The position numbers and the translations under genes are program-made. 64,000 bases of DNA, taken from the NCBI RefSeq assembly GCF_022201045.2, contig NC_068563.1, positions 26,571,001 to 26,635,000 on the forward strand. The letters run 5' to 3'. Numbering within the stretch: the stretch's first letter is position 1; the number at the start of each line of letters is the position of its first letter. The DNA comes from Citrus sinensis (Eukaryota; Streptophyta; Magnoliopsida; Sapindales; Rutaceae). This document shows positions 1 through 11,383 of the stretch, one piece after another. Under the pieces are notes generated by a model that did not search any database, had not been told where the DNA came from, and saw only the letters and a program-made list of their open reading frames with translations.

Positions 1-56
1 ACTATTATTTCTTTAAAAAAATATATGGGACTATGAATTAAATAATGATTCAAATT

Positions 57-272
57 AACCAACAAAGTGTTGGCTCTACTAGCAATGGAGTCCCCTTAAG
101 TGGCTTGACTGAGTTTGCTCCTCAGTTCGAGTTGCAGGGAAGTCGCCTTTGTTGGGAGAACCTGTGTCTCTCGGTTCGAGCGGGGACTTCTAGTCTGAGT
201 TGTGGTACGGGCTTAAAAGTGTCTCCCACAGTTAGGGCCCTCCCCAAGATACCTCGTGGTCAAAACAAAAAA
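57..272 (+). mobile_element. tRNA-type SINE with 16-bp target duplication
   Basis: A 216-bp unit ends in an A-rich tail (CAAAACAAAAAA) and is flanked by a perfect 16-bp direct repeat, AATAATGATTCAAATT, at 41-56 and 273-288. Long target duplications plus an A tail are the signature of LINE-mobilised SINEs. B-box-like motifs (GTTCGAG) lie at 125-131 and 174-180, and an A-box-like TGGCTCTACTAG lies at 71-82, so a Pol III origin is likely. The open frame through it (45-320) has no recognisable protein content and I treat it as chance. Confidence 0.72.
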
Positions 273-319
273 AATAATGATTCAAATTTAAACTCAAAAT
301 TTGATAAATTTAATTATTA

Positions 320-558
320 AATCAACTAACTATCATAAAATTATATAAAATCATATAAGTCTTTTAATTATCAAGTGTGTACATCCAAACATTTTAAATA
401 TATTAAAATTTAAAACATACAGACATCCGCATTATTATTGAACTATTGTATATCATGAGTAGATGTTTTTATATAATTTCGTGGGGTGATGGGGTGGCGC
501 ATGTAAATTTCAAAATCAGAGTCGAGTAACATTTAATTATTCGTAAAGGAGGCAAAAG
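320..558. other. AT-rich intergenic, nothing recognised
   Basis: AT-rich spacer between the SINE and the promoter region of the non-coding RNA gene. No reading frame, RNA or repeat could be supported here. Confidence 0.4.
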
Positions 559-616
559 ATGAAAAAAAAAAAGAATATAAGAAAAAGTAAAAAAAAAAAG
601 AATATAAGAAAAAGTG
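559..616 (+). repeat. Purine-rich 29-bp tandem duplication
   Basis: Two adjacent near-identical copies of a unit made of a poly-A run followed by GAATATAAGAAAAAGT. It is a short low-complexity duplication about 200 bp upstream of the TATA box of the IPS1-like gene. No function is claimed. Confidence 0.6.
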
Positions 617-681
617 AAGTACTACTACTAAAGTTCTGTGCGGTCATGATCACCAACTGTAGGGCAATGGAGGTGGTCGCC

Positions 682-689
682 GCATATAC
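682..689 (+). promoter_or_regulatory. P1BS element (PHR1-binding site)
   Basis: GCATATAC matches the P1BS consensus GNATATNC that PHR1-type MYB factors bind in phosphate-starvation promoters. It lies about 115 bp upstream of a good TATA box and about 410 bp upstream of a miR399 mimic site. This is the arrangement expected for an IPS1/At4 promoter. A single 8-bp degenerate site can occur by chance; the context is what gives it weight. Confidence 0.65.
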
Positions 690-804
690 CATGGAAGATT
701 CTATATATCTTTTGCAAACCCTTGGAAGAAGCACAAATAACCAGCCCACATTAATTCATCATATTCATCATATAACCATGCCCCTCTCAACTCTAAACTA
801 GTTG

Positions 805-812
805 CATATAAA
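805..812 (+). promoter_or_regulatory. TATA box of the IPS1/At4-like gene
   Basis: CATATAAA is followed by a CT-rich initiator region (GCTCTCTCTCTGCTCC, 813-828), a typical plant TATA plus pyrimidine-patch core promoter. Transcription would start near 835-840. No long reading frame follows. Confidence 0.6.
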
Positions 813-837
813 GCTCTCTCTCTGCTCCATCTCATCA

Positions 838-1480
838 AAGCCACTTCACAAGAAAAATGATGAGGACCAGTTCCATTCCTTTTGCTTAGTTCTTTTGCCA
901 CCCCACCATGGCACTGATGAGGTCCCTCGCTCAGCGGGTCGGCGATTGAACCGGTGTCGTGGTGGCGGTGGCGGTGGCTGAATAATCTATGAGGTTATGG
1001 ATTTGTTACAATGGGAGAAATGGGAATATTTTGTGATGCAATGAAGGGTTAATTAATTATCTCTTGATTCTAGGAGAAGATCAAAGCCGGTTTCTCTCAC
1101 AGGGCAACTTCTATCTTTTGGCATAATTAACTTTTACTTTCTGCGAATCTCTCCAGGCATCAATGAGGGATGATAATAATTGTGGAACTATATATGTATC
1201 ATATATATGTGGCTGGAGCTAGCTAGAGAGATTCTATATGCATGTCCTTGCTTCTGGTTTTGTTCTGTTGGTTCATCAAAGCCTTATTATGTATGAAATA
1301 ATTCATCAGTGGAGTTTCTATTTCTGATATCATAAATTCTCAAGTCATGATTAATGTACTAGAATCATTCACATCATCTAAACCCATCTATCTTTGTAAG
1401 AACTTCTGATTGTTGATCTGTTTTTTGTTGTATGATTAATTCTAGCTTATGATCGATCGGTATTTATGCCTTTTGATTTG
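838..1480 (+). ncRNA. IPS1: IPS1/At4/Mt4-type phosphate-starvation RNA (miR399 target mimic)
   Basis: Putative polyadenylated non-coding RNA that would sequester miR399 and so tune PHO2 and phosphate allocation to the shoot. The sequence shows a P1BS site and TATA box upstream, no ORF longer than a few dozen codons, and at 1100-1123 a site pairing with both halves of miR399 around a central three-base bulge, the hallmark of the IPS1/At4/TPSI1 family. Short ORFs such as ATGATGAGGACC at 857 are of the size found in family members and look unconserved. The 5' end is inferred from the TATA box. The 3' end is not determined; family members are roughly 0.5-1 kb. Confidence 0.75.
1100..1123 (+). promoter_or_regulatory. 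miR399 target-mimic site with three-base bulge
   Basis: The site reads CAGGGCAACTT, then CTA, then TCTTTTGGCA. The right part pairs with miR399 bases 1-10 (with a G:U at base 8) and the left part with bases 11-21 (G:U possible at 11). The CTA triplet bulges exactly at the slicing position. This bulge blocks cleavage and turns the site into a decoy. The miR399 sequence is from general knowledge of the family, not from this window. Confidence 0.82.
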
Positions 1481-1987
1481 GTTGGTTTTGTGATGGTGTA
1501 TGTTCTTTTACTAATCATGAAGAATCTATCAGAAATTGCCATTTGCTGTATTTGCAATATTTTCAAGTGTATTAATTCAAGAAAGATTGTATTTGTCGTT
1601 TTTTAATTTTCTTTATTAATTCAAGCTTCTGCCTCATGATGTATGAAATAAGCAGCAGCGTATTAGTGGTGAAGCTAATAACTTATTTTAATTCAGGCTA
1701 AACTAAAATAAATTTTCAATAAAGATTATGCATTGAGAGTAATATGATTTTTTTTTTAATTTTATACTTACATGAATTTTTTTTAGGGACTTACATGTCC
1801 ATTACAAATTTTATTGAGATTATAAAGAAATTTATATTAAGGAAAAATAAGAACATCGTGTATTTTACTACGGTTTGTAAGAAATTTTTAAAAGATCATT
1901 GGGTTTCAAAGAAAATTTTCAAGAACTAGCCCAATTTACTACACGAGCAAATCCTTACCTTGCTTCTCTCTATTTATGGTGTGGGGT

Positions 1988-4875
1988 AAATTTTATCGTG
2001 CCACTTATTAGATTGGCATACTTCAATTTGTCCTCTAAAAATGTAAAAATTTCAATTTATCCCTTAAATATCGTTATTTGTAACAGTTAACTAATGTTGA
2101 CCGATTAAAATACCAAAATGTCCCTAACCCAATAACTTCTAGTTTTTTAGAGTTAATAAAGATAATTTTATTTTTCCCCTTAAGGTCTAATATGTTTTAA
2201 GGTCGATAAAAAATAAATTTATCAATGAAAACCACTCAATAGTAAAAGACGTCCTTTAAAAAGTTAAATTAATTTATACTTATATTTTTATTTATAAAAC
2301 AATTATAATAATAACAAATTTTGTTTACAATATCACCACAATGTAAATCAAGAAAATTAATTTTTACCCTTATCTTGAATTTAAATATTTTATGAATATA
2401 AATCATTTATCAATTAGTTGACTTTTCCCATCCAAATTACCATTTTACCCTTCAAAGTATTTAAAAAACAAATTAACCCCTAAAATTTATTTAAATTTCA
2501 TTACTAATATAATTAAATGGATTAAGAATTAGAAAATATATAAAATTTAGCAAAATTCAAAAACCGATACCTTAACCCCTAATCCTAATCCTAAATTTTT
2601 GTGGGTTAATAATATGTGTTATAATTTATTAATATTATTTTCCCTCCGTTAATTTTAACATTCAAAAGGGCAATATTACATTGGTGTATTCTCTTAACAA
2701 TCAACTTATTGACAAGAAGTTAAAATGTATAAACTAATATTCACAAAACCCAAATATTTCAACAAATTGCAACAAACACTCAAGCATTTCAATAAAATTT
2801 TCTTTGCACCCAAATTGATAAGTTTTATTTTTTTAATTAGTTAATTTTTAACTGTAGAAGCGTTAAAAATCAATTCCTTGTTAAATAAGAAAAACAAAAT
2901 TCTTTCTCACTTTTTTTATTTTTTATTTTCTAAAAATTGTTCACCTTCTTCAGTTCCTTTTTTCCTTTTTTTAATTCCATTTACTGCATTTTTCTTCACC
3001 TGCTTCATGCTTCATCTTCTTCAAGCACTATAGAGCCACATCAGCAACTCGCAACGAAGATTTGGAATCGAACAATGTTGTGCCAATACCGTTGTTCCAA
3101 ATCTTGGCCCATCTTCTCCTTTAAACAAACCCTAACTTCTTCCCAAATTTACCAATAAACACTAAAACCAAACTAATCATTAAAATCATCAACACCCATT
3201 GCTTGGATCATTGTGTGGTCGACATGGCCATGCGCGGCCATAGTTTTGTTTCGAATGGCTATTTGTGGCCATGGACTTACTCGGCATGGCCGAGCGCAGC
3301 CATAGGTTTTGTCGGACAATGGGCAGAGTTTGAATTATATGTGTTGCTAATTTGAGTGGGTTTTCCTTATTAGGGTTTCGATTAGAATATTGTGATAAAG
3401 ACCAAGTCTTTCTCTAAGAAGGAAATGAAGATTGTGATTATTATACTTTGATTTGTAGAAATTAAGTTTCATTTTTAAATAGTGAATTCAATGTGGGATT
3501 ATAGACACTAGATTTGAAAGTGGTTGTGGAGTTTTTAAGTGTGTGAAAGAGAGGGGAGAAAAAAAAAAAAGAAATGAAGAATAAGTTGAACAGGGAAGGG
3601 AACAAAGAAGATGAAGAAGAAAGGGAAAAAATTCCGCTTTTTTATAATTTTTGATTATGTTATGATCTTTAACTTTGATTATGATATCGTTAACTTGGTG
3701 TAGAGAAGAAGAAGTAAGAAGCAAAAGAACAAAGAATAAGATAAAGAAACAAAAACAAAATGAAAAAAAAAAGAATATAAGATGAAAAGGAAAAGGAAGA
3801 CAAAGATGAGAAAAAAATGGAAAGAAGATGAAGAATAAAAGAAAAACAAATTTGAAAAAAAAAAGGAAAATGCAGTTCAATTTTTAATTTTAATTAAGGA
3901 TAAATTGTAGTGGATGGTAATTTATTAGATTTCAAAGTTCAAATAAGGAGTAAAATTATTTGTTCCAATAACTCATTTCAAATTTTATTTTAAAAGATTA
4001 TAATTGTTAATTTTTTACATTTTAATTATAAATTTAAAAGGGGTTACTGTTCAAGATTCCTATGATTAATAAATAAAAAAATGATAAATATTATTTTAAG
4101 AAAAATGATAAATACTATATATACTTAAATAATTATAAATTATAAATTATTTTATTATTTTACCCCTTAGCTTCATGTTTGGGAAGAAAAATGGTCTTCA
4201 ATAAAAAAAGAATTATTATTAAGAAAAGTAAGATTAAAATTTATAATAAGTAATATTAATAAAAAAGAAAAGGACAAAAATTTAGGATTAAGATTAAGGC
4301 TTCAGTTTTTGAATTTCGCTAAATTTTTTATATTTTCTATTTTTTAGTCCACTGAATAATGTTAGTAATGGATTGTAAACAAAATTTATGGTTAATTTGT
4401 CTTTTAAAAACTTTGAAGGGTAAAATGGTAATTTGGATGGTAAAAGTTAAATAATTGATTAATGATTTATATTCATAAAATATTTAAATTCAAGATAAGG
4501 GTAAAAATTATTTTTTTTTATTTTCATTGTGGTGATATTGTAAACAAAATTTGATATTATTATAATTGTTTTATAAATTAAAATATAAGCAAAAATTAAT
4601 TTAACTTTTACAGGTCTTTTACTATTAGGGGTTTTCGCTGATAAATTTATTTTTGTCATCTAACTTAAAATATATCAGACCTTAAGGGGTGAAATAAAAT
4701 TATTCTTGTTAACTCTACAAAATTGGTAGTTATTGGATTAGGGCATTCTCGTATTTTAATCGGTAAATGTTAGTCAACTATTAAAAATAACGGTATTTAA
4801 GAGGTAAATTGAAGTTTTCACACTTTTAAGGGGTAAATTGAAGTATGTCAATTTAATAAGGCATATAATGAATTC
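1988..4875. mobile_element. Mutator-like element with long inverted arms
   Basis: The left arm (about 1988-2600) and the right arm (about 4275-4875) are inverted copies over roughly 0.6 kb. For example, the block at 2290-2480 reappears reversed at 4390-4570, and the outer parts around ACTTCAATTT (2020) and AAATTGAAGT (4834) match too. The ~1.7-kb core holds T-rich and A-rich tracts and no transposase. Long TIRs with non-coding or captured DNA inside suggest a non-autonomous MULE or a foldback element. I could not identify a convincing target duplication, so the ends are approximate. Confidence 0.7.
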
Positions 4876-5870
4876 TTTTTTAACATTTTTAAAAGCGTTG
4901 TAAATTTGACTTTGGCTTTTGTATTTTTGTATTTTTATCAATTTTAATCATTTATGACAGTTATTGTTGCTACATGATCTGAGAGATCTAGAAAACTACA
5001 TCAAACTGCATGAAGTTTATATTCAATTTTCAGGGATAGTCTTGCTATTTTGCTAAGATTTCCTTAACATTATAATAATGGTTACAATATATACTTGATG
5101 ATTGGTTGTCGAAAAGAAAACAAATTTCTCTGTGGTAAAATGAAAATTTTTTCATACCATTTAAGGCAATGAACCAAAAGGAACAAGCATTTCATGAGAG
5201 GTAATTAATGACTTTTTTTTAACGTTTTGATTAATGGGTTATTGGGTTGTAGTTTTGTTCGTGATCAAGAACATTTTTTGTATTCTTTAAGGCTATGATT
5301 GAAAGACATATAAGACTATATTAACTCTTAGAATTAGATTGAATTATATAGTACTATCTTTTATTTGATATAATGTCAAATAAAGTTATATTCATTTTTT
5401 TAATGAAGCTAAAATAGCTATTTAAATAATATATTATTTTTTAAGTCGTATTAATAATTGTCAAATTTAATTTTAATATTCTATATTATTGTAAATGAAT
5501 AATTGAATAATTTTTTTATGTTTAATATTACAAACTAGATAAAGTAAATTATTGAATTAAAAATTTGAAATTTAATATTAAACTTAAAACAAGTTAAAAA
5601 TAAATTATTGAATAATTGTTTTATATTAGTAGCAAATCTAGATTATAAGATAATTAATCCTATATGAACCCATGTGAAAATGGAGATTAATAATCTCATA
5701 AATTTTGGAATAAAGTTTGAGTTAATTTAATAGTCCTAACACTTAGACATGACTGTGGATTGGAGTTATTTTTTTATCCTTTGAATTAATCTAATTCCAA
5801 ATTTTATGTAATAGCCAAACATGGTCAAAGGATTGTTGAAGCCCTAAATATTTTTTAGGTTTCAGAAAGA
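4876..5870. other. AT-rich intergenic, nothing recognised
   Basis: No gene, RNA or clear repeat was identified between the inverted-arm element and the start of the tandem repeat array. Confidence 0.4.
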
Positions 5871-5874
5871 GCTT

Positions 5875-6307
5875 ATCTGATTTAAAATATTGTAATGGTG
5901 TTAAAAAAAATAGATGAATTGTCATGTCTAAAGTAAAATTTTATAGTGGTCGTTTGTTTAAAGTTAAAAAAAAAAAAGCACAATGAATGGTGCTTTCTTT
6001 TTTTAATTTCCTTTGAAGTACATGGTTTTTGAAAAATAAAAAAGAAAAAAGAGAAATGCATTTAAGGACAAAATAGGCTACATTTGATTTTCTTCTGCTT
6101 TAGCTAATGGTCTTTCAATTTGCTAATTTTAGGTTTATAAGTAGTCTGTTTGTCTGCTTGCATTAATTTATTATGAAAAAATGAATATTTTAAATAAAAT
6201 ATATTACATATAACACGTACAATTTCTAGATTATTGGATATAATATGGAATGAGCCTAATGAGAGGCCAAGAGATCATTTTCCTAAAAAAAAGTATACAC
6301 GGACGCG

Positions 6308-6342
<35 letters not shown>

Positions 6343-7110
6343 TTGAGCATTATTTTCAAGCTAAAGTTTTTTCTTTCGTTAATTGTACCTGAATATAGAA
6401 ATAACCTATTTTCAGCACTAGATAAAACGAGCATGTAAAACTATATGAATAATTGAAATATTTCATTACCCTATTTAATTATTAGAAAAACAAATGATCT
6501 CTTATTCTTATTAAAATCACGCCGGATTCAACTTAAAAGATGACATGTCACTAGCACTGCAAACACACAAATGACATGAAATCTGGATACCAGTAAGAAA
6601 AATAACATGTCGTTTAAGGTCAAAATTCAAACGACGGAGTGTACATAGTATGCGCTGGCGCATATGATTTATGCTTGTCATTTTCATGGATGACACAGTA
6701 GACGTGTTGGTTCTCCTAGGTGTAAACGCATGGCATATTGTTCACCACAATACGGGAAGCAACAAGTCATCTGGTACCTACTGGCCATTAAATTTTAAAA
6801 TATTGCATGCAATGTCGTCGAAGAATAAAAATAGACTAATTATCATATCTAAAGTAAAATTTCACAGTGGTCATTGATTCAAAGTAAAAAATATAGAAAT
6901 GCACAGTAAATGGTATTTTTTTAATTTCTTTTAAAGTACAAGTTTTTTTAAAAAAAGAAAAAAAAAAGATAATTGAATTTTGAGACAAAATAGCCTACCT
7001 ATGATTTTCTTCTGGTTTAGCTAATGGTATTTTGATTTGCTAGTTTTAGTTTTGTAAATGGTCTTTCTGTCCCCGTATATTAATATGTTATGAAAAAATG
7101 AATATATATA

Positions 7111-7146
<36 letters not shown>

Positions 7147-8527
7147 TAATATGCATTATTTTCAAGCTAAATATTTTTTTCTTAATTGTACCTGAATATA
7201 GAAATAACTTACTTTCGGTGTTGGAGAAAACAAGCATGTAAAATTATATGAATAATCAAAATTTTTCATTACCCTATTTAATTATTAGAAAAACAAATGA
7301 TCTATTACTCTCATTAAAATCATGTGAAATCATGTGGAATTCAACGTAAAACATGGCATATTGCTAGCCTCGCCAACACAAACAAGGCACGTTGTCCAAA
7401 TAAGGGTCCAAGAAATGACTTATCATTTACTGTCAAAAAGCAAATGATGGAGCTTACATAGTATGCGCGGGCACATATTATTTACACTTGTCATTTCCCT
7501 AATTGATGCGGATGACTAGTCGGTTCTTGCATGTGTAAACGCATGTCATGTTGTTCGCCAGGAATATCGAAAATGGCGAGTCATCTAGTACCTACTAGCC
7601 TTAAATTTTAAAATATTGCATGTATTGCTGTTGAAAAATAAAAATAGATGAATTGTCATGTCTAATAAAATTATACAATGCCCGTTCGTTCAATGAAGAG
7701 CAAATGGTGCTTTTTTTTTAATTTGTTTTAAAGTACAATTTTTTTAACAAAAAAAAAAAGAAAAAAAGAGAAATGCATTTCGAGATAAAATGAGCTACCT
7801 TTGATTTTCTTATGGTTTAGCTAATGGTCTTTCGATTTGCTAATTTTAGTTCTATAAATGGTATCTCTTTCCACGTGTATTAGTATGTTATGAAAATATT
7901 ATATATATACTATGAAAAAAATATTTATATATATATATATATGGAAAAAATGAATATCTTAAATATAATGTATTATATATAATATGTACAATTTTTACAT
8001 TTTTGGAAAAATTGGAACGAGCCTAATAAGAGGTTATGAGATCATTCCTGTATAATGCCTAAAGTGTGTGTGTGTTTTTGTGTACATCTATACATTTACA
8101 CACATAAGCGTTATCTTCAAGCTAAAGTTTTTTTTCCCCTTAATTATAGGCGAATATAGAAATAACTTATTTTCAGTGTTGGGGAAAACAGGCATATAAA
8201 ATTGTATGAATAATTTCAATATTTCATTGCCCTATTTAATTATTAAAAAATAAAAAATCGCTTATTCTTATTAAAATTACATGGAATTCAACGTAAAAGA
8301 TGACATATTACTGGCATTGCGAACACACAGATGACATGAAGTCTGAATACTAGTAAGAGAAACGATCTATCATTCAACATCAAAATTCAAATGATGGAGT
8401 CTACATAGTATGTGCCGGTGCATACTATTAATGCTTGTCGTTTCTGTAAATTACACGGATGACCCGTCAATTACTATACGTGTAGACTGCTAGCATGCCG
8501 TTCGCTTAGAATACTGAAACGTTAGAA
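5875..8527 (+). repeat. Array of ~0.9-kb tandem repeats, left part
   Basis: Three successive units start near 5875, 6786 and 7600. Shared landmarks in order are: TTTAAAATATTGCATG, an A-rich block with TAAAGTAAAATTT, a CTAATGGTCTTTCGATTTGC block, a dinucleotide microsatellite at the same relative place, TTTTCAGTGTTGGAGAAAAC, AACAAATGATCTC, and a GTACATAGTATGCG block. Units are 0.8-0.95 kb and clearly diverged. The third unit is cut by the hAT insertion at 8535 and resumes at 24175. No coding capacity was seen. Confidence 0.75.
6303..6342 (+). repeat. (GC)n(AC)n microsatellite
   Basis: GCGCGCGC passes directly into a long AC run inside the first tandem unit. The equivalent place in other units carries AT/ATGT repeats (about 7105-7146 and 7920-7941) or AC repeats (about 24624-24646). 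Confidence 0.85.
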
Positions 8528-8535
8528 CATCTGGT
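8528..8535. repeat. 8-bp target duplication of hAT element, left copy
   Basis: CATCTGGT precedes the element end CAGTGGCAAGG. The right copy CATCTAGT at 24167-24174 differs by one base. Together they restore the array sequence seen in other units (…CATCTAGTACCTACTGG). Confidence 0.7.
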
Positions 8536-10730
8536 CAGTGGCAAGGCTATGTGTGGGCTTGAGTGGGCTACAGCCCGTCCAAAATTTCAAAAAATTTATG
8601 AAAATACCTTTGTGCCCCATTTACAAAAGTGTTATTGTTTTGTACTTTTATTTACAACTATATCACTCCATTATTTATAATTTTGCCATTCATATGAATA
8701 AATTAAAAGAAAAAGATTCCCTTTTATTCGAGATTTCATATTTTAGAACATCATTGTGCACTCTTTGTTGGCTTCTTTGTGCTCTCTTTCTTGACTTCTT
8801 CAATTCTTCGTCTTCTTCTTAGTAAGAATAGATAATAAATTTATTTTTTATTTAATCATTTATAATATATTTATAAATTGCAAGGTAGTAAAGACTAAAT
8901 TACCTTAGTAGAAGAAATATATATAGGTTACAACATTACTCGATTAGAAAAACTGATTATGTAAGATTAAATTATTATTTAGCCATTGAATTTTAGCATT
9001 CAAATTTTAAGATTCAATCTAGTATATTATATATAATGTTAATTTGTCCATTCAACTATTGTTTGGCTTTTGGATAGTGTCAATGTGTCAGTGTCGGATT
9101 GACGGCTCTACTCTTTTCTTAATTTGTTAGTTAAATTTATCGGTGATTACTTCTATTAACTTCTTTACTTTTTATGTGTTAATTAATGTCAAACAATCAA
9201 TCATTAAAGCCTAGAAAAAAATATTCTCTCATTTTTTAAGAAAAAAAATGGTGGTCAAGTGAGGTTTTATGTGATGTTGATTATTCTAAACTAGATGAGC
9301 AATCCGCATCTAAGTTTTGAAGAGTTAAAGCTCAAAGTGAAAATATTGCTTTATTAGAGCGGGATCCGAAGTTACATAAACCAATATGGACATATCATGT
9401 TAATCAATAAGATGATGTTAGGAGAACGTATATCAACATGGGTCCATATCAACCAAAGTTAGAAGAGTTTGCACATTCATTTAATGGGCAACAATTTCAT
9501 CGATTTCAATGCACTTGGTATGCACAATTTCCTTGGCTTGAGTATTCTAAAGAAATTGATGCTGCATATTATTTTGCATGTTTTCTATTTGATGAAAAAA
9601 AGCAACATATCTTAAGTTTACAATTGAAGGGTTTAAGAGCTGGAAAATGATTGATAATGGAGAGAGATGTTCTTTGTTGCATGATGAAGGGGGGCTTAAT
9701 TTACATCATACTAAGGCCATGCTAAAGTAGGGTGGTTTAAAGAATTCATCTCAACATATATATAGAGTCATGAATGCACAATCATCACAACAAATTTTAC
9801 AAAATAAATTACAGTTTCAAACCTCAATATAAGCTGTTAAATGGCTTGCAAAGCAAGCATGTGCTTTTAGAGGCCATGATGAGTCCATTAAATCTTCTAA
9901 TCTTGGAAATTTTATTGAAATGATAAAGTATTCGGCAAGGATGGAAAAAGATATTGCTAAAGTTGTCTTGGAAAATGCTCAAGGCAATGCAAAATATACT
10001 TCATTCAATATTTAAAAAGAGCTTTTGAATATTATTGCCAATAGAGTCCGGCAAAAGATTCGTGAAGAAATTAGTGATGCAAAATTTTGTATTCTTATTA
10101 ATGAAGCACAAGATCAATCTAAAAAAGAACAAATGGCTATTATTTTGAGATATGTTAATGAACGGTTTTTTGCAGTTGTGAATGTGAAAGAAACTAGTGC
10201 ATCAACTCTTAAAAAGGAAATATGTAACGTCTTTACTCATTATAATCTTTTGGTTGAAGATTTACGAGGACAAGGATATAATGGTGCTAGTAATATGCGA
10301 GATGTATGGAATGGATTGCAAGTATTATTTTGAGAAGATTGTCCATATGCATATTATGTACATTGTTTTTCTCATCGGTTATAACTTGCATTAGTGAAAG
10401 TTTCCAAAGATGTGCCTGATGTATAAATTTTTTTTTTCAATTTTGAATTCCATTTTCAATATTTTTGGTTCCTCTCATGAGTGTCATTATACGTTGAAAT
10501 CTATTAGGGAGGCTAAAATTATTGATTTGATAGCCTCTGGGGAGCTCGAAACTGGTACAGGAGCTAATTAAATTTGTTCATTACAACAACCTGAAGCAAC
10601 TCGTCGGAGCTCTCATTTTACTTTGGTCAGTAGTTTGATCAGTATGTTTTGTGTTGTTCGTGAGTATATTGAAAAGATTATTTGCAATGGATCGAATAAT
10701 GAAAAACAAGAGTAAGCTAAAGGTGTGTAT
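8536..10730 (+). pseudogene. hAT transposon (TTF zinc-finger type), left part, decayed
   Basis: Left part of a ~3.2-kb hAT element that begins CAGTGGCAAGG. Translated fragments show a TTF-type zinc-finger region (9438-9650, with the motif FQCTWYAQFPWLEYS) and a DUF4371-like transposase stretch (10025-10333, with ILINEAQDQSKKEQM and GQGYNGASNM). This order is typical of the plant 'TTF-type zinc finger with hAT dimerisation' or ZMYM1-like transposases. Several in-frame stops and frameshifts separate the fragments, so it is not functional. It is interrupted after 10730 by the retrotransposon and continues at 23159. Confidence 0.75.
10726..10730. repeat. 5-bp target duplication of the Athila-like element, left
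   Basis: TGTAT directly precedes the 5' LTR. The identical TGTAT at 23154-23158 follows the 3' LTR. Five bases is the usual Ty3/gypsy integrase duplication. Confidence 0.9.
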
Positions 10731-11072
10731 TGTTGAGTGTTAGAAAATGCATATTTATAAAGGAGAAAACTGTCATTTTATATTTCAAGTCTTACTAACA
10801 ACCCTTACTTTTATGTATTTAACCTTCTTGTGATTTAATTACATGTGTTTTATTTTAATTAAGTATTTTATGTATTTTAGGGGCATTATAGTCATTTCAT
10901 AATAAAGGAGAGATCAGACGGCAAAACGGACATCACTTTTGAACTCAGGACAGTCGAAAACCTTAGGAGGAGCATAAAAGGAAAAATGGCACTATTCATA
11001 TGTACGGTACTATTCACGTGTACGGTACTAACTACGTTACTGTTCACAACACTGTTCACATAGACGGATCGA

Positions 11073-11316
11073 TGACGTGGCATTGACCGATGATGTGGCA
11101 TTGACTGATGAGGTGTCACGATCCTGTTGGGCTAAAATTCTTATGTACTGTTGATGGTGACGTGGCAGCATATCAGTGGACGAAAAATCTCGCGTATGGT
11201 GCATGCATCACACAGGATTATTTTCAACCAAACCGCGTTACTGTTCAAAGTCGGGTCAAACCGTGTTACTGTTCATCCGCGTGGTCAAACCGTGGACTGT
11301 TGACTGATGACGTGGC
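11073..11316 (+). promoter_or_regulatory. Cluster of bZIP-type TGACGTGG sites in U3
   Basis: TGACGTGGCA at 11073-11082, the variant TGATGTGGCA at 11091-11100, TGACGTGGCA at 11158-11167 and TGACGTGGC at 11308-11316 lie 60-300 bp upstream of the TATA box. TGACG/ACGTGG cores are bound by TGA- and ABF-type bZIP factors in stress and salicylate responses. Repeats of TGTTCAC and TACGGTACT lie between and around them. The same cluster is in the 3' LTR. Confidence 0.55.
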
Positions 11317-11373
11317 GCAATCCTGAGCGTCCAAACTGTTTTTAATCCGATGGCCATGATTTACTCCATGTAT

Positions 11374-11383
11374 CTATAAAAAG
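11374..11383 (+). promoter_or_regulatory. LTR TATA box
   Basis: CTATAAAAAG is followed by a G-rich then C-rich stretch (GGGGGCCTCTCCCCCC), which could fold into a hairpin at the RNA start. It is the best core promoter in the LTR and would drive the genomic RNA from about 11405. Confidence 0.65.

Noticed and set aside
45..320. 91-residue frame at the left edge
   Set aside because: It spans the SINE and both its target duplications, so it is not a gene.
3488..3880. 130-residue Phe/Leu-rich frame on the minus strand
   Set aside because: It reads through A-rich DNA (GAAGAAAAA-type runs) inside the inverted-arm element. Low complexity, no domain.
10892..11326. Short frames on both strands in the LTR, repeated at 21954-22388
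   Set aside because: Present in both LTRs only because the LTRs are copies. They coincide with promoter repeats and have no protein character.
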